From: Rhizobium sp. BK196
GTDB taxonomy: Bacteria; Pseudomonadota; Alphaproteobacteria; Rhizobiales; Rhizobiaceae
Length of the DNA stretch: 64,000 nucleotides
Direction of reading: 5' to 3'
Assembly: GCF_014193255.1 (NCBI RefSeq)
Contig: NZ_JACHZB010000004.1
Location: 62,001-126,000 of the forward strand
Position 1 is the first letter of the stretch. Each line of letters opens with the position of its first letter. The notes below the pieces were generated by a model. The model had not been told where the DNA came from, searched no databases, and saw nothing but the letters and a program-made list of their open reading frames with translations. A program made the translations under genes and the position numbers. Below, piece by piece: positions 1-9,365 of the stretch.

Positions 1-383
1 TTCAGCACCACGGGGCGCGGACGATCCTGCTGGCGCTGCGGCTGGTAGGATTGCTGCGGACGCTGGTTGGCCTGCTGCGGGCGCTGGCTGTTCTGGCCGC
101 CGGGCTGGTGGATGCGCGGGGCTGGAGCCGGCTGCTGAGTGCGAGCCTGCACGGGCGCTGGTTCCGGTTCGGGCGCCCGAACCGGAGCTGCAGGAGCAGG
201 CGTCATCGGCTTTTCGTCTTCGGGGCGCATCGGGCGCCGCTTGCGGGTCTCGACGACGACCGCCTTGGTGCGACCGCGACCCATATCCTGGCGAACGGTA
301 CCCTGGCTCATCCCTGATGGTTTCAGGGTGAGGGTCTTCTTCCCCGTTACGCTGATTGTCTTGTCGTCGTTGCTGTCGGTCAT
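1..383 (-). CDS. infB: Translation initiation factor IF-2, N-terminal fragment
   Basis: This is the first ~127 codons of IF-2, the GTPase that places initiator tRNA on the 30S subunit; the rest lies beyond the left edge. The start [11 protein letters not shown] is followed by the short KTLTLKP motif typical of alphaproteobacterial IF-2, then a low-complexity Pro/Gln/Arg-rich linker (QRPQQ repeats). The GTPase domains are not in the window. It follows the ylxR/ylxQ gene by 102 bp, the standard nusA-ylxR-infB order. A purine-rich ribosome site (GGAACGGGAACG) precedes the ATG. The assignment rests on the N-terminal motif and the operon context. Confidence 0.9.
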   Translation of the reverse strand, partial: MTDSNDDKTISVTGKKTLTLKPSGMSQGTVRQDMGRGRTKAVVVETRKRRPMRPEDEKPMTPAPAAPVRAPEPEPAPVQARTQQPAPAPRIHQPGGQNSQRPQQANQRPQQSYQPQRQQDRPRPVVL

Positions 384-485
384 TCGTTCCCGTTCCTTCG
401 GACAGGGAACGATGAAGCCATCAGACCCTGTCAATCACATACAATCGATCAATGATATTGCGGCCGGCTTCCGCCGGTGACCGCA

Positions 486-1172
486 TCATTGTTTTTGCTG
501 GCCAGCGCCGCCCGGTGCCCGGGACTGACCGCCGTTACGGTACTGTTCGAGCATCTTTGCGCGCTTCACTACACCCTCACCCGCCTGCCCTGCAAGCACT
601 GCGGCATGGATAAAAGCATTCTGGCCCATCACTCCTTCCATTTCGCTCTCCGAGAAGAGACGGAAGGAAGGTATTTCTTCCTCGGTTTCCATTCCGAGGT
701 GCCAGGCCTTGCGGGCCTGGTCTATCTTTCTTACGCCATCGGCGGCGGCATCCGTAGAATGGAACACCGCAAGCGCAGCTCCACTGCGGATTGCGGCATC
801 CACCTTGGCCGAGCCGGTGACGAGCTGGCCCGCCTTGCGCGCCATGTTCATCATCTGCAGGAGCTGTTGCAGAAACAACCGCTCCACGCGCTCACCGAGG
901 TCTTCGGCGGCCTTCACATCGGCCTTGAGCGCGCGGGCGAAGAGCTTCTTCGCCACCGCCCTTTCGACCAGCGACCGGTCGATCTTAACCCAGCAGCCAC
1001 GTCCCGGCAGCTCGCGTTTCAGATCCGGCACCACCGTCCCGTCAGGGGCGGCCACGAAGCGGATCAGCTCGTCCGGCAATCCGCTTTCGCGTGTCACAAT
1101 GCACATGCGGCCGTTCACGTCGTAACCTGCAAGATCGTCGTCCTCAGGGGATGTGTCCGGCTTCGCCGTCAT
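486..1172 (-). CDS. YlxR-family RNA-binding protein fused to an L7Ae/YlxQ domain
   Basis: This 228-residue protein lies between nusA and infB. Residues ~20-100 resemble YlxR (DUF448): a C-x(6)-L region, RFVAAPDG and the GRGCWV motif. Residues ~105-200 resemble the L7Ae/YlxQ RNA-binding fold, with the segment MMNMARKAGQLVTG followed by a strand and 'AVFHSTDAA'. In many Firmicutes these are two separate genes, ylxR and ylxQ; here they are one ORF. Its start overlaps the nusA stop by one base (TAATG), so translation is probably coupled. An RNA-binding or RNA-processing role is inferred from the family; the exact function is not known. Confidence 0.85.
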   Translation of the reverse strand: MTAKPDTSPEDDDLAGYDVNGRMCIVTRESGLPDELIRFVAAPDGTVVPDLKRELPGRGCWVKIDRSLVERAVAKKLFARALKADVKAAEDLGERVERLFLQQLLQMMNMARKAGQLVTGSAKVDAAIRSGAALAVFHSTDAAADGVRKIDQARKAWHLGMETEEEIPSFRLFSESEMEGVMGQNAFIHAAVLAGQAGEGVVKRAKMLEQYRNGGQSRAPGGAGQQKQ

Positions 1173-2776
1173 TATGCGTCCTGCTCGGCTGCGTCGGCTT
1201 CAACAGCCTCAGCGTCCTTCGCCAGATCTTCCTCGGTGATCCAGCCGGCGATCAGGCGAGCCTGCACGACCATCTGTTCGGCTTCCACACGGGAAATGTC
1301 GAACTTCGAGAACAGGCCCTCGAATTTCTTCGTCTCACCGTTCTTGCGTTCGGTCCAGCCGACGAGGTCGTCGGCTGCGCAACCTGCGAAGTCCTCGATC
1401 GTCTTGATGCTGTCCTCGCCGAGTGCCACCATCATCTGGGCGGTCATGCCGTCGATCTGGCGCAGCTCGTCGGAAACGCCGAGTGCCTTACGCTTCTCGT
1501 CCATTTCCGCTTCGAGCTTCTCGAGGAATTCGCGGGCGCGGGTCTGGATTTCCTGCGCGGTATCTTCGTCGAAACCGTCGATCGAGGAGATTTCGTCGAG
1601 ATCGACATAAGCCAGCTCCTCGACGGCGGCGAAGCCTTCCGAAGCCAGAACCTGGCCAACCATCTCGTCGACGTCGAGCGCGTCCATGAAGAGATTGGTG
1701 CGCTCGTTGAATTCCTTCTGACGGCGCTCGGACTCTTCGGCTTCCGTCATGATGTCGATGTCCCAGCCCGTCAGCTGTGAAGCGAGGCGGACGTTCTGGC
1801 CGCGGCGGCCGATGGCGAGCGAAAGCTGCTCGTCTGGAACGACCACTTCGATGCGTTCCGCATCTTCGTCGAGAACGACCTTGGCGACTTCAGCCGGCTG
1901 CAGGGCGTTGACGACGAAGGTCGCCGGATCCTGCGACCAGGGAATGATGTCGATCTTCTCGCCCTGGAGCTCGCCGACTACGGCCTGGACGCGTGAACCG
2001 CGCATGCCGACGCAGGCACCGACCGGATCGATCGAGCTGTCGTTCGAGATCACGGCGATCTTGGCGCGCGAACCCGGATCGCGGGCAACCGACTTCACCT
2101 GGATGATGCCGTCATAAATTTCCGGCACCTCCATGGTGAAGAGCTTCACCATGAACTGCGGATGCGTACGCGACAGGAAGATCTGCGGGCCGCGCTGTTC
2201 GCGACGGACATCATATACGTATGCACGAACGCGATCGCCATAGCGGACGTTCTCGCGCGGGATCATTTCGTCGCGGCGGATGATGCCTTCGCCACGGCCG
2301 AGGTCGACGATGACGTTACCATATTCGACCCGCTTGACCGTACCGTTGACGATTTCGCCGACGCGATCCTTGAATTCGTCGAACTGGCGGTCACGCTCGG
2401 CTTCGCGCACCTTCTGCACGATGACCTGCTTGGCCGACTGCGCGGCGATACGGCCGAAATCCATCGGCGGCAGCGGATCGGCAATGAAGTCGCCGATGGC
2501 GGCGTCGGGGTTGCGGTCGCGGGCCAGTTCCAGCGGGATCTGCGTGGAATAATCCTCGGCCTTCTCGACGACTTCGAGCAGGCGCTGCAGACGGATTTCA
2601 CCGGTCTTCGGATTGATGTCGGCGCGGATATTGGATTCGGTACCGTAACGGGAACGCGCTGCTTTCTGGATGGCATCGGCCATCGCGGCAAGCACGATTT
2701 CGCGGTCGATGACCTTTTCGCGCGCCACTGCATCTGCGATCTGCAGAAGTTCGAGCCGGTTTGCACTGACTGCCAT
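1172..2776 (-). CDS. nusA: Transcription termination/antitermination protein NusA
   Basis: NusA binds RNA polymerase and nascent RNA and modulates pausing, termination and antitermination. The 534 residues show the N-terminal RNAP-binding domain (~1-130), an S1 domain (~135-200, containing [13 protein letters not shown]), two KH domains (~205-345, including [15 protein letters not shown] and [13 protein letters not shown]) and C-terminal acidic helix-hairpin-helix repeats (~360-515). The length is close to other alphaproteobacterial NusA proteins. It is 60 bp downstream of rimP and touches the ylxR gene, so one rimP-nusA-ylxR-infB transcript is likely. Confidence 0.97.
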   Translation of the reverse strand: MAVSANRLELLQIADAVAREKVIDREIVLAAMADAIQKAARSRYGTESNIRADINPKTGEIRLQRLLEVVEKAEDYSTQIPLELARDRNPDAAIGDFIADPLPPMDFGRIAAQSAKQVIVQKVREAERDRQFDEFKDRVGEIVNGTVKRVEYGNVIVDLGRGEGIIRRDEMIPRENVRYGDRVRAYVYDVRREQRGPQIFLSRTHPQFMVKLFTMEVPEIYDGIIQVKSVARDPGSRAKIAVISNDSSIDPVGACVGMRGSRVQAVVGELQGEKIDIIPWSQDPATFVVNALQPAEVAKVVLDEDAERIEVVVPDEQLSLAIGRRGQNVRLASQLTGWDIDIMTEAEESERRQKEFNERTNLFMDALDVDEMVGQVLASEGFAAVEELAYVDLDEISSIDGFDEDTAQEIQTRAREFLEKLEAEMDEKRKALGVSDELRQIDGMTAQMMVALGEDSIKTIEDFAGCAADDLVGWTERKNGETKKFEGLFSKFDISRVEAEQMVVQARLIAGWITEEDLAKDAEAVEADAAEQDA

Positions 2777-2836
2777 TGTTGTGTTTCTCCGTCCTTGACT
2801 ACCCGGGTTCCCGTCCCTGGAGCTTGCGTTGATCGG

Positions 2837-3442
2837 TTATTCTTTGTCGTCCGCTTCGTTCTGGTTCGCAGCCTGCGCCTTTGCCAGCTTGTCGGCGCGC
2901 AGTGCATCGCGGATCAGATCGTCGGTCAGAATGAGTTTGGCATCGCTGAGCGCGGTGAAGGGAATGACGACCTTCTGCTCCTCACCGTAGGCAACCTGAT
3001 CGCGTTCGATCGTAAACCCGTCGGCATCCGCTTCGACGATCTTGCCGCGGAAGCGTTTGCGATTGCCGATCATGATCGACGTTTCGCACTTTACGAGGTG
3101 GCCCTGCCAGCGAACGAAATCGGATTTCCGCACCAGAGGGCGGTCGATACCCGGCGAAGACACTTCGAGATGATACTCCTTATCGATCGGATCTTCCACA
3201 TCGAGCACTGGAGAAATCGCCATGGAGACCTGCTCGCAGTCCTCGACGGTCATCGTGCCATCGTTCTTTTCGGCCATGACCTGCATCGTCATGCCATTTT
3301 GGTTGAGCATGCGAACACGGATGAGGCGGAAGCCGATGTCGACAAGTACCGGTTCGATGATGTCGGCGAGACGCTGGTCAAGCCCGGTCTCGGTAATCAG
3401 CCGCGACTCATGTTGATTGTCTGCGTTTGTCAGATCCGACAA
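2837..3442 (-). CDS. rimP: Ribosome maturation factor RimP
   Basis: RimP is needed for maturation of the 30S subunit. The 201-residue protein has the family core: a domain beginning [19 protein letters not shown], the motif [21 protein letters not shown], then [15 protein letters not shown], the diagnostic SSPG(I/L)DRPL signature, followed by an Sm-like C-terminal domain. The acidic tail ending NQNEADDKE is longer than in E. coli. It is the first gene of the minus-strand nusA operon and is preceded by a terminator-like hairpin in its leader. Confidence 0.96.
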   Translation of the reverse strand: MSDLTNADNQHESRLITETGLDQRLADIIEPVLVDIGFRLIRVRMLNQNGMTMQVMAEKNDGTMTVEDCEQVSMAISPVLDVEDPIDKEYHLEVSSPGIDRPLVRKSDFVRWQGHLVKCETSIMIGNRKRFRGKIVEADADGFTIERDQVAYGEEQKVVIPFTALSDAKLILTDDLIRDALRADKLAKAQAANQNEADDKE

Positions 3443-3486
3443 GCGGTGCGCTCCCTGCGATTTCTGGCATTCGGGGTGATCGCGCT

Positions 3487-3520
3487 AATAAAAAAGAGCG
3501 GGTCCTTGCGGCCCACTCTT
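3487..3520 (-). terminator. Terminator-like hairpin in the rimP leader (possible attenuator)
   Basis: Read on the minus strand, AAGAGTGGGCC-GCAA-GGACCCGCTCTT is followed at once by TTTTTTATTAG, so it has the form of an intrinsic terminator. It ends about 45 nt before the rimP start. No minus-strand gene lies upstream (the next gene, at 3690, is plus), so a transcript reaching it would be the rimP-nusA-infB mRNA itself. Attenuation is inferred. Confidence 0.55.
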
Positions 3521-3689
3521 CATCGTACGATCAAGAATTTGAGTGCCATATAGTCCCGTTTTTCAGAAATTGCAAGGTCGGCGCTGATTTCGTCTCCTTC
3601 ATCTTAGCAGGTATGAGCTAAGCTATGGCGAGCGCTTCTCTTCCGCATATATTGGCCACTGAACCATAAGGGTAAAAGCGGGAGGAAAC

Positions 3690-5321
3690 GTGGCCTATAG
3701 GTCTTCGACATTTGCGCCTTTGCGGCATGAAACCTACCGTAACATCTGGTTTGCGAGCCTCGCCTCGAATTTCGGCGGTCTGGTCCAGGCCGTCGGTGCT
3801 GCCTGGATGATGACGGTCATCACCTCGTCGGAGGATATGGTTGCGCTGGTGCAGACCTCGACGGCGCTGCCGATCATGCTGTTCTCGCTGGTCTCGGGTG
3901 CTCTCGCCGACAATTATGATCGACGCAGGATCATGCTGACGGCGCAATCCATGATGCTCGCGGTTTCGATCCTGTTGACAGCCTGCGCCATTCTCGGCTG
4001 GATTACACCCGGACTGCTTCTTTTCTTCACGTTTCTTATCGGCTGCGGCACGGCACTCAACAATCCCGCCTGGCAGGCCTCTGTCGGCGACATGGTGCCG
4101 CGCGCCGATTTGCCGGGGGCTGTTACACTGAACAGCATGGGGTTTAATATTACCCGCAGCGTCGGTCCGGCGATCGGGGGTGCCATCGTCGCGGCTGCTG
4201 GTGCAGCCGCGGCCTTTGCGGTGAACGCGTTGAGCTATATTGCTCTCATCTACGCATTGCTTCGCTGGCGGCCGGGTACGTCCGCCTCGACACTGCCACG
4301 CGAAACACTTGGCAGCGCCATCTTTGCCGGCATGCGCTATGTCTCCATGTCGCCCAACCTTGAAAAAATCCTTCTGAGAGGATTGGTGTTTGGCGTCGGC
4401 GCGAGTTCTATTCAGGCGCTGTTGCCGGTCGTAGCGCTCGATCTCGTTTCTGGCGGGCCGCTGACTTACGGTTTCATGCTCGGCGCCTTCGGTATAGGCG
4501 CGATTGGCGGCGCGATGCTCAGCGCCAGACTGCGCGAAATGTTTTCCAGCGAAACGATCATCCGCCTAGCCTTCCTCGGTTTTGCGCTCAGCGCGGTGAT
4601 CGCCGCTCTGAGCCAAAGCGCCGTGCTCACCTCCGCCGGATTGCTGATTGCCGGTGCCTGCTGGGTTTCGGCGCTCTCGCTCTTCAACACCATCGTCCAG
4701 CTATCCACGCCGCGCTGGGTGGTGGGCCGCTCACTGTCGCTCTACCAGACCGTCACCTTCGGCGGCATTGCCGGCGGCAGCTGGCTCTGGGGCATTATTG
4801 CTAACAATTACGGTCTTTCCGACGCATTGTTGATGTCGGCCGCGGTCCTGTTGCTTGGTGTCGTCATTGGCCTGCGCTTTTCCATGCCGGCCTCTGCCTC
4901 GCTCAATCTCGATCCGCTGAATCGCTTCATAGAGCCGGCTCTCGGTCTGGATATCACACCACGGAGCGGCCCGATCGTCATTCAGGTCGGTTACCAGATC
5001 GCCGATGACGACTTGGCCGAATTCATGACGCTGATGGTAGAACGTCGTCGCATCCGCATTCGCGATGGCGCCCGCAACTGGGCACTGATGCGCGATCTTG
5101 AAAATCCCGGCCTCTGGACGGAAACTTATCACACGCCGACCTGGGTCGAATATATCAGGCACAACCAGCGCCGCACCCAGGCCGATGCCGAAAATACCGA
5201 TCGGCTTCGCGCGCTGCATCGTGGCGAGGGCCTGCCGCATGTTCACCGCATGATCGAACGACAAGCCATTCCGCCAGTCGATGACATCTTCCACAAGACG
5301 CCGATCGATCTGCATCATTGA
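3690..5321 (+). CDS. MFS transporter of the EntS/MFS_3 type with a C-terminal soluble domain
   Basis: This 543-residue major facilitator protein begins at GTG with a good ribosome site (GGGAGGAAAC). The N-terminal ~410 residues hold about twelve hydrophobic segments and the loop DNYDRRRIM, matching the MFS loop 2-3 motif D-x-x-x-R-R. It belongs with the EntS/MFS_3 (PF05977-type) exporters. From ~residue 425 a soluble region of ~115 residues follows (PIVIQVGYQIADDDLAEF... LWTETYHTPTWVEYIRHN) that resembles the dimeric alpha/beta-barrel monooxygenase-like tail seen on some family members. The substrate cannot be told. The next gene, a GNAT enzyme, begins within 10 bp, so the two are probably co-transcribed. 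Confidence 0.85.
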   Translation: MAYRSSTFAPLRHETYRNIWFASLASNFGGLVQAVGAAWMMTVITSSEDMVALVQTSTALPIMLFSLVSGALADNYDRRRIMLTAQSMMLAVSILLTACAILGWITPGLLLFFTFLIGCGTALNNPAWQASVGDMVPRADLPGAVTLNSMGFNITRSVGPAIGGAIVAAAGAAAAFAVNALSYIALIYALLRWRPGTSASTLPRETLGSAIFAGMRYVSMSPNLEKILLRGLVFGVGASSIQALLPVVALDLVSGGPLTYGFMLGAFGIGAIGGAMLSARLREMFSSETIIRLAFLGFALSAVIAALSQSAVLTSAGLLIAGACWVSALSLFNTIVQLSTPRWVVGRSLSLYQTVTFGGIAGGSWLWGIIANNYGLSDALLMSAAVLLLGVVIGLRFSMPASASLNLDPLNRFIEPALGLDITPRSGPIVIQVGYQIADDDLAEFMTLMVERRRIRIRDGARNWALMRDLENPGLWTETYHTPTWVEYIRHNQRRTQADAENTDRLRALHRGEGLPHVHRMIERQAIPPVDDIFHKTPIDLHH

Positions 5322-5329
5322 GATTAGCC

Positions 5330-5785
5330 ATGCACATTTTCCGAAACGCACGACAATCCGATCTCGCTGACATCATCCGGCTGCTCGCCGATGATGATCT
5401 CGGCAGCACGCGGGAGGTCGTCTCGGATCCCGTCGATATACGCTATCTCGCAGCCTTCGCCGCAATCGAGGCAGATCCCAACCAGTTGCTGGCTGTTGCA
5501 ATCGACGAGACTGATCGGATCGTCGGCTGCTTGCAGCTGAGCTTTCTTCCCGGCCTTTCGCGAACGGGCATGTGGCGAGGCCAGATCGAAAGCGTGCGTA
5601 TTGCAAAGGGCCATCGTGGCTCCGGCCTCGGCTCACAATTCATCGAATGGGCAATTGCTCGCTGCGCCGAGCGCGGTTGCGGTCTCGTGCAGCTCACATC
5701 CGACAAGATGCGTGTGGATTCGATCCGCTTCTATGAAAAGCTCGGTTTTGTCGCGAGCCATGAAGGGCTGAAGCGCAGCCTGTAA
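5330..5785 (+). CDS. GNAT family N-acetyltransferase
   Basis: Small acetyltransferase of 151 residues. The acetyl-CoA-binding motif A is visible as VRIAKGHRGSGLGSQFIEWAI (residues ~92-112, fitting R/Q-x-x-G-x-G/A), followed by GLVQLTSDKMRVDSIRFYEKLGF, the usual C-terminal strand with a late Tyr. I chose the ATG at 5330; an in-frame TTG at 5318 overlaps the stop of the upstream MFS gene, so the real start could be slightly earlier. The acceptor substrate is not predictable. Adjacency to the exporter suggests a detoxification or resistance pair, which is inference only. Confidence 0.85.
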   Translation: MHIFRNARQSDLADIIRLLADDDLGSTREVVSDPVDIRYLAAFAAIEADPNQLLAVAIDETDRIVGCLQLSFLPGLSRTGMWRGQIESVRIAKGHRGSGLGSQFIEWAIARCAERGCGLVQLTSDKMRVDSIRFYEKLGFVASHEGLKRSL

Positions 5786-5809
5786 AGCATCCGCAGAGGC
5801 GGAGGGTTC

Positions 5810-7066
5810 TTACTTCAGCTTGCCCTTCATCGATGCCTCTGGGAAGCATGTGGGCTTTATGCCGTTCTCTTCCTGCCATTGGCCGATTGAGCGTCGCGTC
5901 TTGTAGCCCGGCAATCCATCCGATCCGCCGACATCGTAGCCCTGCCGCTCAAGCGCCTTCTGCATGGCGGCGACATCCGAGCGCAGCATCTTGCCGACAT
6001 CGCCCCATTGTCGCTGGAAGGCACCGGAACCGGAGGCGATGCGGTCGGCAAGGTTGCCGATATAGAGGGCATAAAGGTCGGAGTTGTTATATTCCTTGAT
6101 GATATAGAAGTTCGGCGTGACGATGAATTCCGGCCCGTCGCGCCCTGCCGGCACCAGCATCATGCCCTGTGCTTTCAGCTCGCCGGATGGAAAATCTTTG
6201 CCGGAAATACGTTTGATGCCGAGTGACGCCCAGTGGGAGAGCGGCTTGGCAAGATCAGGCCCTTCCTGCGCGCAGGAGATGGCGTCGGGGATCGTCACTT
6301 CGAAGCCCCAGTCGCGGTCGCGCTGCCAGCCCTTTTTTACGAGGAAATTGGCAATCGAGGCGAGCGTATCGGGAACCGAGCTCCAGATATTGCGGTGCCC
6401 GTCGCCGTCGAAATCGACGGCATATTTCAGATAGCTCGTCGGCATGAACTGCGGCTGACCGAGCGCGCCTGCCGACGATCCCTTGAAATCGGCAGGGGTA
6501 ACATCGCCGCCGTCGAGTATATGCAGCGCAGCGATCAGTTCCATGCGGAACATGTCCTTGCGGGTCGACATGAAGGCCTTGGTTGCCAGTACATCGACAG
6601 CGGAATTCGGGATCTTCGCCGCGCCGAAGCCGGTCTCGCGTCCCCAGATTGCCAGCACGATCGAACTCGGTACGCCATAGGTTTTTTCAATGCGGCTGAG
6701 CGTCGAGGCATATTGCGAGGCAAAGCCGCGTCCCGTCATCGCAAGCCGTTTCAGCCGGTCCTCGTTGAAATAGGGAGCTGGCGAGGAAAACTCTGCCTGG
6801 GTCTGCTTCTGCTCCTTCGGCGGCGGAAAGCCGGGCGGCGCGAGATCGGTCAAAGTCCAGTCGAGTTCGACCCCCGAAAAGGCGGCGCGGAAGGTTTTTT
6901 CCGATATGCCGTTCTTCTTCGCGTCCGGCCAGAGATCGCCCTGCACCCATTTTTCGAATTGCGCTTCGACATCGGCTTTCGAAGGGGCGGCGTAAGAAGG
7001 CGCTACCGAAAGCGTGAGCCAGACGGCGCCCGTGAGAAGTAGCCGGCCGAAGAAACCCGTCCCCAT
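5810..7066 (-). CDS. Lytic murein transglycosylase, MltB family
   Basis: The 418-residue exported enzyme would cleave the glycan strand of peptidoglycan in the periplasm, forming 1,6-anhydro ends. It has a signal peptide (TGAVWLTLSVAPSYA, cut near residue 26), no lipobox Cys, and an SLT_2 catalytic domain (~30-330) with the catalytic Glu in IWGRETGFG, followed by GQPQFMPTSYL and AVDFDGDG. The C-terminal ~60 residues (VAAMQKALERQGYDVGGSDG) form a PG_binding_1 domain. The gene sits 8 bp downstream of recR on the same strand and may read through from it. Confidence 0.93.
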   Translation of the reverse strand: MGTGFFGRLLLTGAVWLTLSVAPSYAAPSKADVEAQFEKWVQGDLWPDAKKNGISEKTFRAAFSGVELDWTLTDLAPPGFPPPKEQKQTQAEFSSPAPYFNEDRLKRLAMTGRGFASQYASTLSRIEKTYGVPSSIVLAIWGRETGFGAAKIPNSAVDVLATKAFMSTRKDMFRMELIAALHILDGGDVTPADFKGSSAGALGQPQFMPTSYLKYAVDFDGDGHRNIWSSVPDTLASIANFLVKKGWQRDRDWGFEVTIPDAISCAQEGPDLAKPLSHWASLGIKRISGKDFPSGELKAQGMMLVPAGRDGPEFIVTPNFYIIKEYNNSDLYALYIGNLADRIASGSGAFQRQWGDVGKMLRSDVAAMQKALERQGYDVGGSDGLPGYKTRRSIGQWQEENGIKPTCFPEASMKGKLK

Positions 7067-7074
7067 GTACCCCC

Positions 7075-7680
7075 CTAAATTACCGTCCGCGCTCGAAGCG
7101 CTGCGGACAGCGTACCCTCGTCGAGATAGTCCAACTCGCCACCGACTGGCACGCCATGCGCCAGCCGCGTGATCTTCACATCGAGATCGGCAAGCTGATC
7201 GGTGATGTAATGCGCCGTCGTCTGTCCCTCGACGGTCGCATTCACAGCGATGATGATTTCCTTGATGCCGCCTTCGCCGACACGGTTGATCAGCCCGCGG
7301 ATATTGAGATCGTCAGGGCCGACTCCGTCAAGCGGCGAGAGCGTGCCGCCAAGCACATGATAGGCGGCGTTCAGCGCACCGGCGCGCTCCAGCGCCCAGA
7401 GATCCGAGACATCCTCGACGACGATGATGACGGACTGGTCGCGCTGCGCATCGGTGCAGACCGTGCAGGGATCGACCGTATCGACATTGCCGCAGCGCGA
7501 GCAGATTTTCACCTTGTCATAAGCTTCGCCCAGCGCATGTGACAGCGGGCCAAGCAGCTGGTCTTTCTTCTTGATCAGATGCAGCGCCGCCCGCCGCGCC
7601 GAGCGCGGCCCAAGGCCCGGCACTTTCGCCAGAAGCTGGATCAGTTTTTCAATTTCGGGGCCGGTGACTCGCTTTGCCAT
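7075..7680 (-). CDS. recR: Recombination mediator protein RecR
   Basis: RecR loads RecA at gaps with RecF/RecO. The 201 residues show the helix-hairpin-helix ([20 protein letters not shown]), the zinc module CSRCGNVD...CTVC (C-x2-C-x8-C-x2-C, ~57-72), a Toprim domain ([18 protein letters not shown]) and the C-terminal Walker-B-like region. The usual dnaX-ebfC-recR block is recognisable, but here recR is separated from ebfC by a LysE gene and a divergently oriented MOSC gene, so it must have its own promoter. Confidence 0.97.
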   Translation of the reverse strand: MAKRVTGPEIEKLIQLLAKVPGLGPRSARRAALHLIKKKDQLLGPLSHALGEAYDKVKICSRCGNVDTVDPCTVCTDAQRDQSVIIVVEDVSDLWALERAGALNAAYHVLGGTLSPLDGVGPDDLNIRGLINRVGEGGIKEIIIAVNATVEGQTTAHYITDQLADLDVKITRLAHGVPVGGELDYLDEGTLSAALRARTVI

Positions 7681-7737
7681 GTGCCGTTCTTAACTGATAT
7701 GGAACGAAAACGGAATCACGGAAGAATCGCTGAAACC

Positions 7738-8355
7738 ATGAAAATCCTCGCCGTCTGCCGCGGCTCTGCAGAAAGGCTGCCGGGCAAGAGCTACAAGACC
7801 GGTATCTTCAAGCATGCCGTCACCGGCGGCGTCATGATCGATGCCGAAGGCCTCGTCGGCGATGCCATTTGCAACAGGAAACATCACGGTGGTGTCGATC
7901 AAGCTGTTTACCTGGAGGGTTCGCTTAGCCTCGACTGGTGGGCAAACGAACTCGGCCGCCCTGTCGACCCCGGCACCTTCGGCGAGAACCTCGTCATAGA
8001 GGGGCTGGATAACCGCGATGTCACGGTCGGGGACCGCTTCATCGTCGGCGAACTGATCCTTGAGGTGACGTCCTGCCGCATCCCTTGCGCTACGTTCGCC
8101 GCCAGGATGAACGATCCGAAATTCGTCAAACGCTATACCAAGGCGGCACGTCCCGGCATCTATTGCCGCGTGATCGCCAATGGGATCGTGGAAGCCGGAA
8201 TGCAGGTCGGGTACAAGCCATTTCCGGGCACCCCAGTCACGATGCCGGAAATGATGGAAACCTTCGGACGCCGGCTTTCAGCCGCAGACCGCGAGCGTTA
8301 TCTGGCAGCGCCCGTTCATCACAAGCTGCGAGCCGAGCTGGAAGCACAGCAATAG
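7738..8355 (+). CDS. MOSC domain-containing protein (YiiM-like)
   Basis: The 205-residue protein has a single MOSC domain, the beta-strand sulfur-carrier module also found at the end of molybdenum cofactor sulfurases. The conserved Cys lies in EVTSCRIPCATFAARM, and GDAICNRKHHGGVDQAVY and GTFGENLVIEGLDN are typical of the YiiM subfamily, which acts with the Mo-cofactor on N-hydroxylated compounds. Start ATG 7738 was chosen over the longer frame because the domain begins there (MKILAVCRG). It ends 1 bp before the convergent LysE gene. Function beyond the family is unknown. Confidence 0.88.
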   Translation: MKILAVCRGSAERLPGKSYKTGIFKHAVTGGVMIDAEGLVGDAICNRKHHGGVDQAVYLEGSLSLDWWANELGRPVDPGTFGENLVIEGLDNRDVTVGDRFIVGELILEVTSCRIPCATFAARMNDPKFVKRYTKAARPGIYCRVIANGIVEAGMQVGYKPFPGTPVTMPEMMETFGRRLSAADRERYLAAPVHHKLRAELEAQQ

Positions 8356-8356
8356 T

Positions 8357-8971
8357 TCAGCGCATCGCGATCGTGACGGCGGCCCCTGCCATCGTTCCCG
8401 CACTCACCCGATTGGCGATCTGTACCGCGCGCCGGCTTTTCAGGAAACCGCGCGCTTTTGCGGCAAGGAACATCCAGCTGAAATCGACGACAGCCAGGAC
8501 GACGAACAGCGTAATGATGAGTTCGGCCCAGCCGGCAATCGACACCGAGGGAATGTCGATGATCGATGGCAGAAGCGCCACATAAAACATCATGATCTTG
8601 GGATTTCCGAGCGCAATCGCCAGGCCGGTCAGAAACATCCGGCCGCGCGAACGCTCCTGCGGCAGTTCCTCTTCCTCGACATCTGCTTTGGCGAACCACA
8701 TTCGCCAGGCGAGATAAAGAAGATAGAGCACGCCGAGCCATTTGATGACGACGAAGACATGGTAGAAGCTTTCGGCGATCGCCGAGAGGCCGGCAATCGC
8801 GCAAGTGAGCCAGATCGCATCTCCTGCCCACATGCCAAAGAGGAAGGGTAGAACGTCACGCGCGCCTTTCGAAATGACGCGGGCCACGAGCGCCGCAACG
8901 CTTGGTCCGGGTGTCCCGGCGGCAATGAAAAGAGCGCCGGCAAAAACCAGCAATGTCGTGAGCGTCGTCAT
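8357..8971 (-). CDS. LysE/RhtB family amino-acid exporter
   Basis: The 204-residue membrane protein has about six hydrophobic helices and the N-terminal LysE signature TPGPSVAALVARVISKGARD (G-P-x-x-x followed by a conserved Gly-rich turn). The middle contains VIKWLGVLYLLYLAWRMW and GLAIALGNPKIMMFYVALLP, the second signature of the family. It would export an amino acid or related metabolite through the inner membrane; the substrate cannot be read from sequence. It lies between ebfC and the MOSC gene and interrupts the dnaX-ebfC-recR block. Confidence 0.9.
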   Translation of the reverse strand: MTTLTTLLVFAGALFIAAGTPGPSVAALVARVISKGARDVLPFLFGMWAGDAIWLTCAIAGLSAIAESFYHVFVVIKWLGVLYLLYLAWRMWFAKADVEEEELPQERSRGRMFLTGLAIALGNPKIMMFYVALLPSIIDIPSVSIAGWAELIITLFVVLAVVDFSWMFLAAKARGFLKSRRAVQIANRVSAGTMAGAAVTIAMR

Positions 8972-9022
8972 TACCCGTCTCCTCTCCCGGGGCCAGTCGA
9001 ATACCGGACTGGTCGGTAAAAA

Positions 9023-9346
9023 TCAGAAAGGCAGCTTGAAGCCGGGCGGGATCGGCAGGCCGGCCGTGAGCGCCTTTGTCTTTTCGGCGGCGATGGCTTC
9101 CGCCTTGTCCTTGGCGTCCTTATGGGCGGCAACGATCAGGTCTTCGAGGATCTCGACATCGTCTTCCTTGAAGAGGGAAGGGTCGATCTTCAGGCTCTTG
9201 AGCTCGCCCTTGCCGGAGATGATGACGGTGACCAGCCCGCCGCCGGCCTTGCCTTCGGCAGTCAGCTCGGCGATTTCCGCCTGCATCTGCTCCATCTTGG
9301 CCTGCATTTCCTTGACTTTGCCCATCATGCCCATGATGTCGCGCAT
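9023..9346 (-). CDS. ebfC: YbaB/EbfC family nucleoid-associated protein
   Basis: This 107-residue DNA-binding protein has the family pattern [21 protein letters not shown] (amphipathic helix), the central strands [20 protein letters not shown] and a C-terminal helix with [15 protein letters not shown]. It is normally encoded between dnaX and recR; here dnaX lies 19 bp upstream on the same strand. A role in nucleoid organisation, perhaps linked to repair, is family knowledge. Confidence 0.94.
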   Translation of the reverse strand: MRDIMGMMGKVKEMQAKMEQMQAEIAELTAEGKAGGGLVTVIISGKGELKSLKIDPSLFKEDDVEILEDLIVAAHKDAKDKAEAIAAEKTKALTAGLPIPPGFKLPF

Positions 9347-9365
9347 CGTCTTCTCCTTCTTGAAA

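Noticed and set aside
477..1610. A 377-codon plus-strand frame opposite ylxR and nusA
   Set aside because: It is the mirror of two well-recognised minus-strand genes in high-GC DNA and has no recognisable domain or ribosome site.
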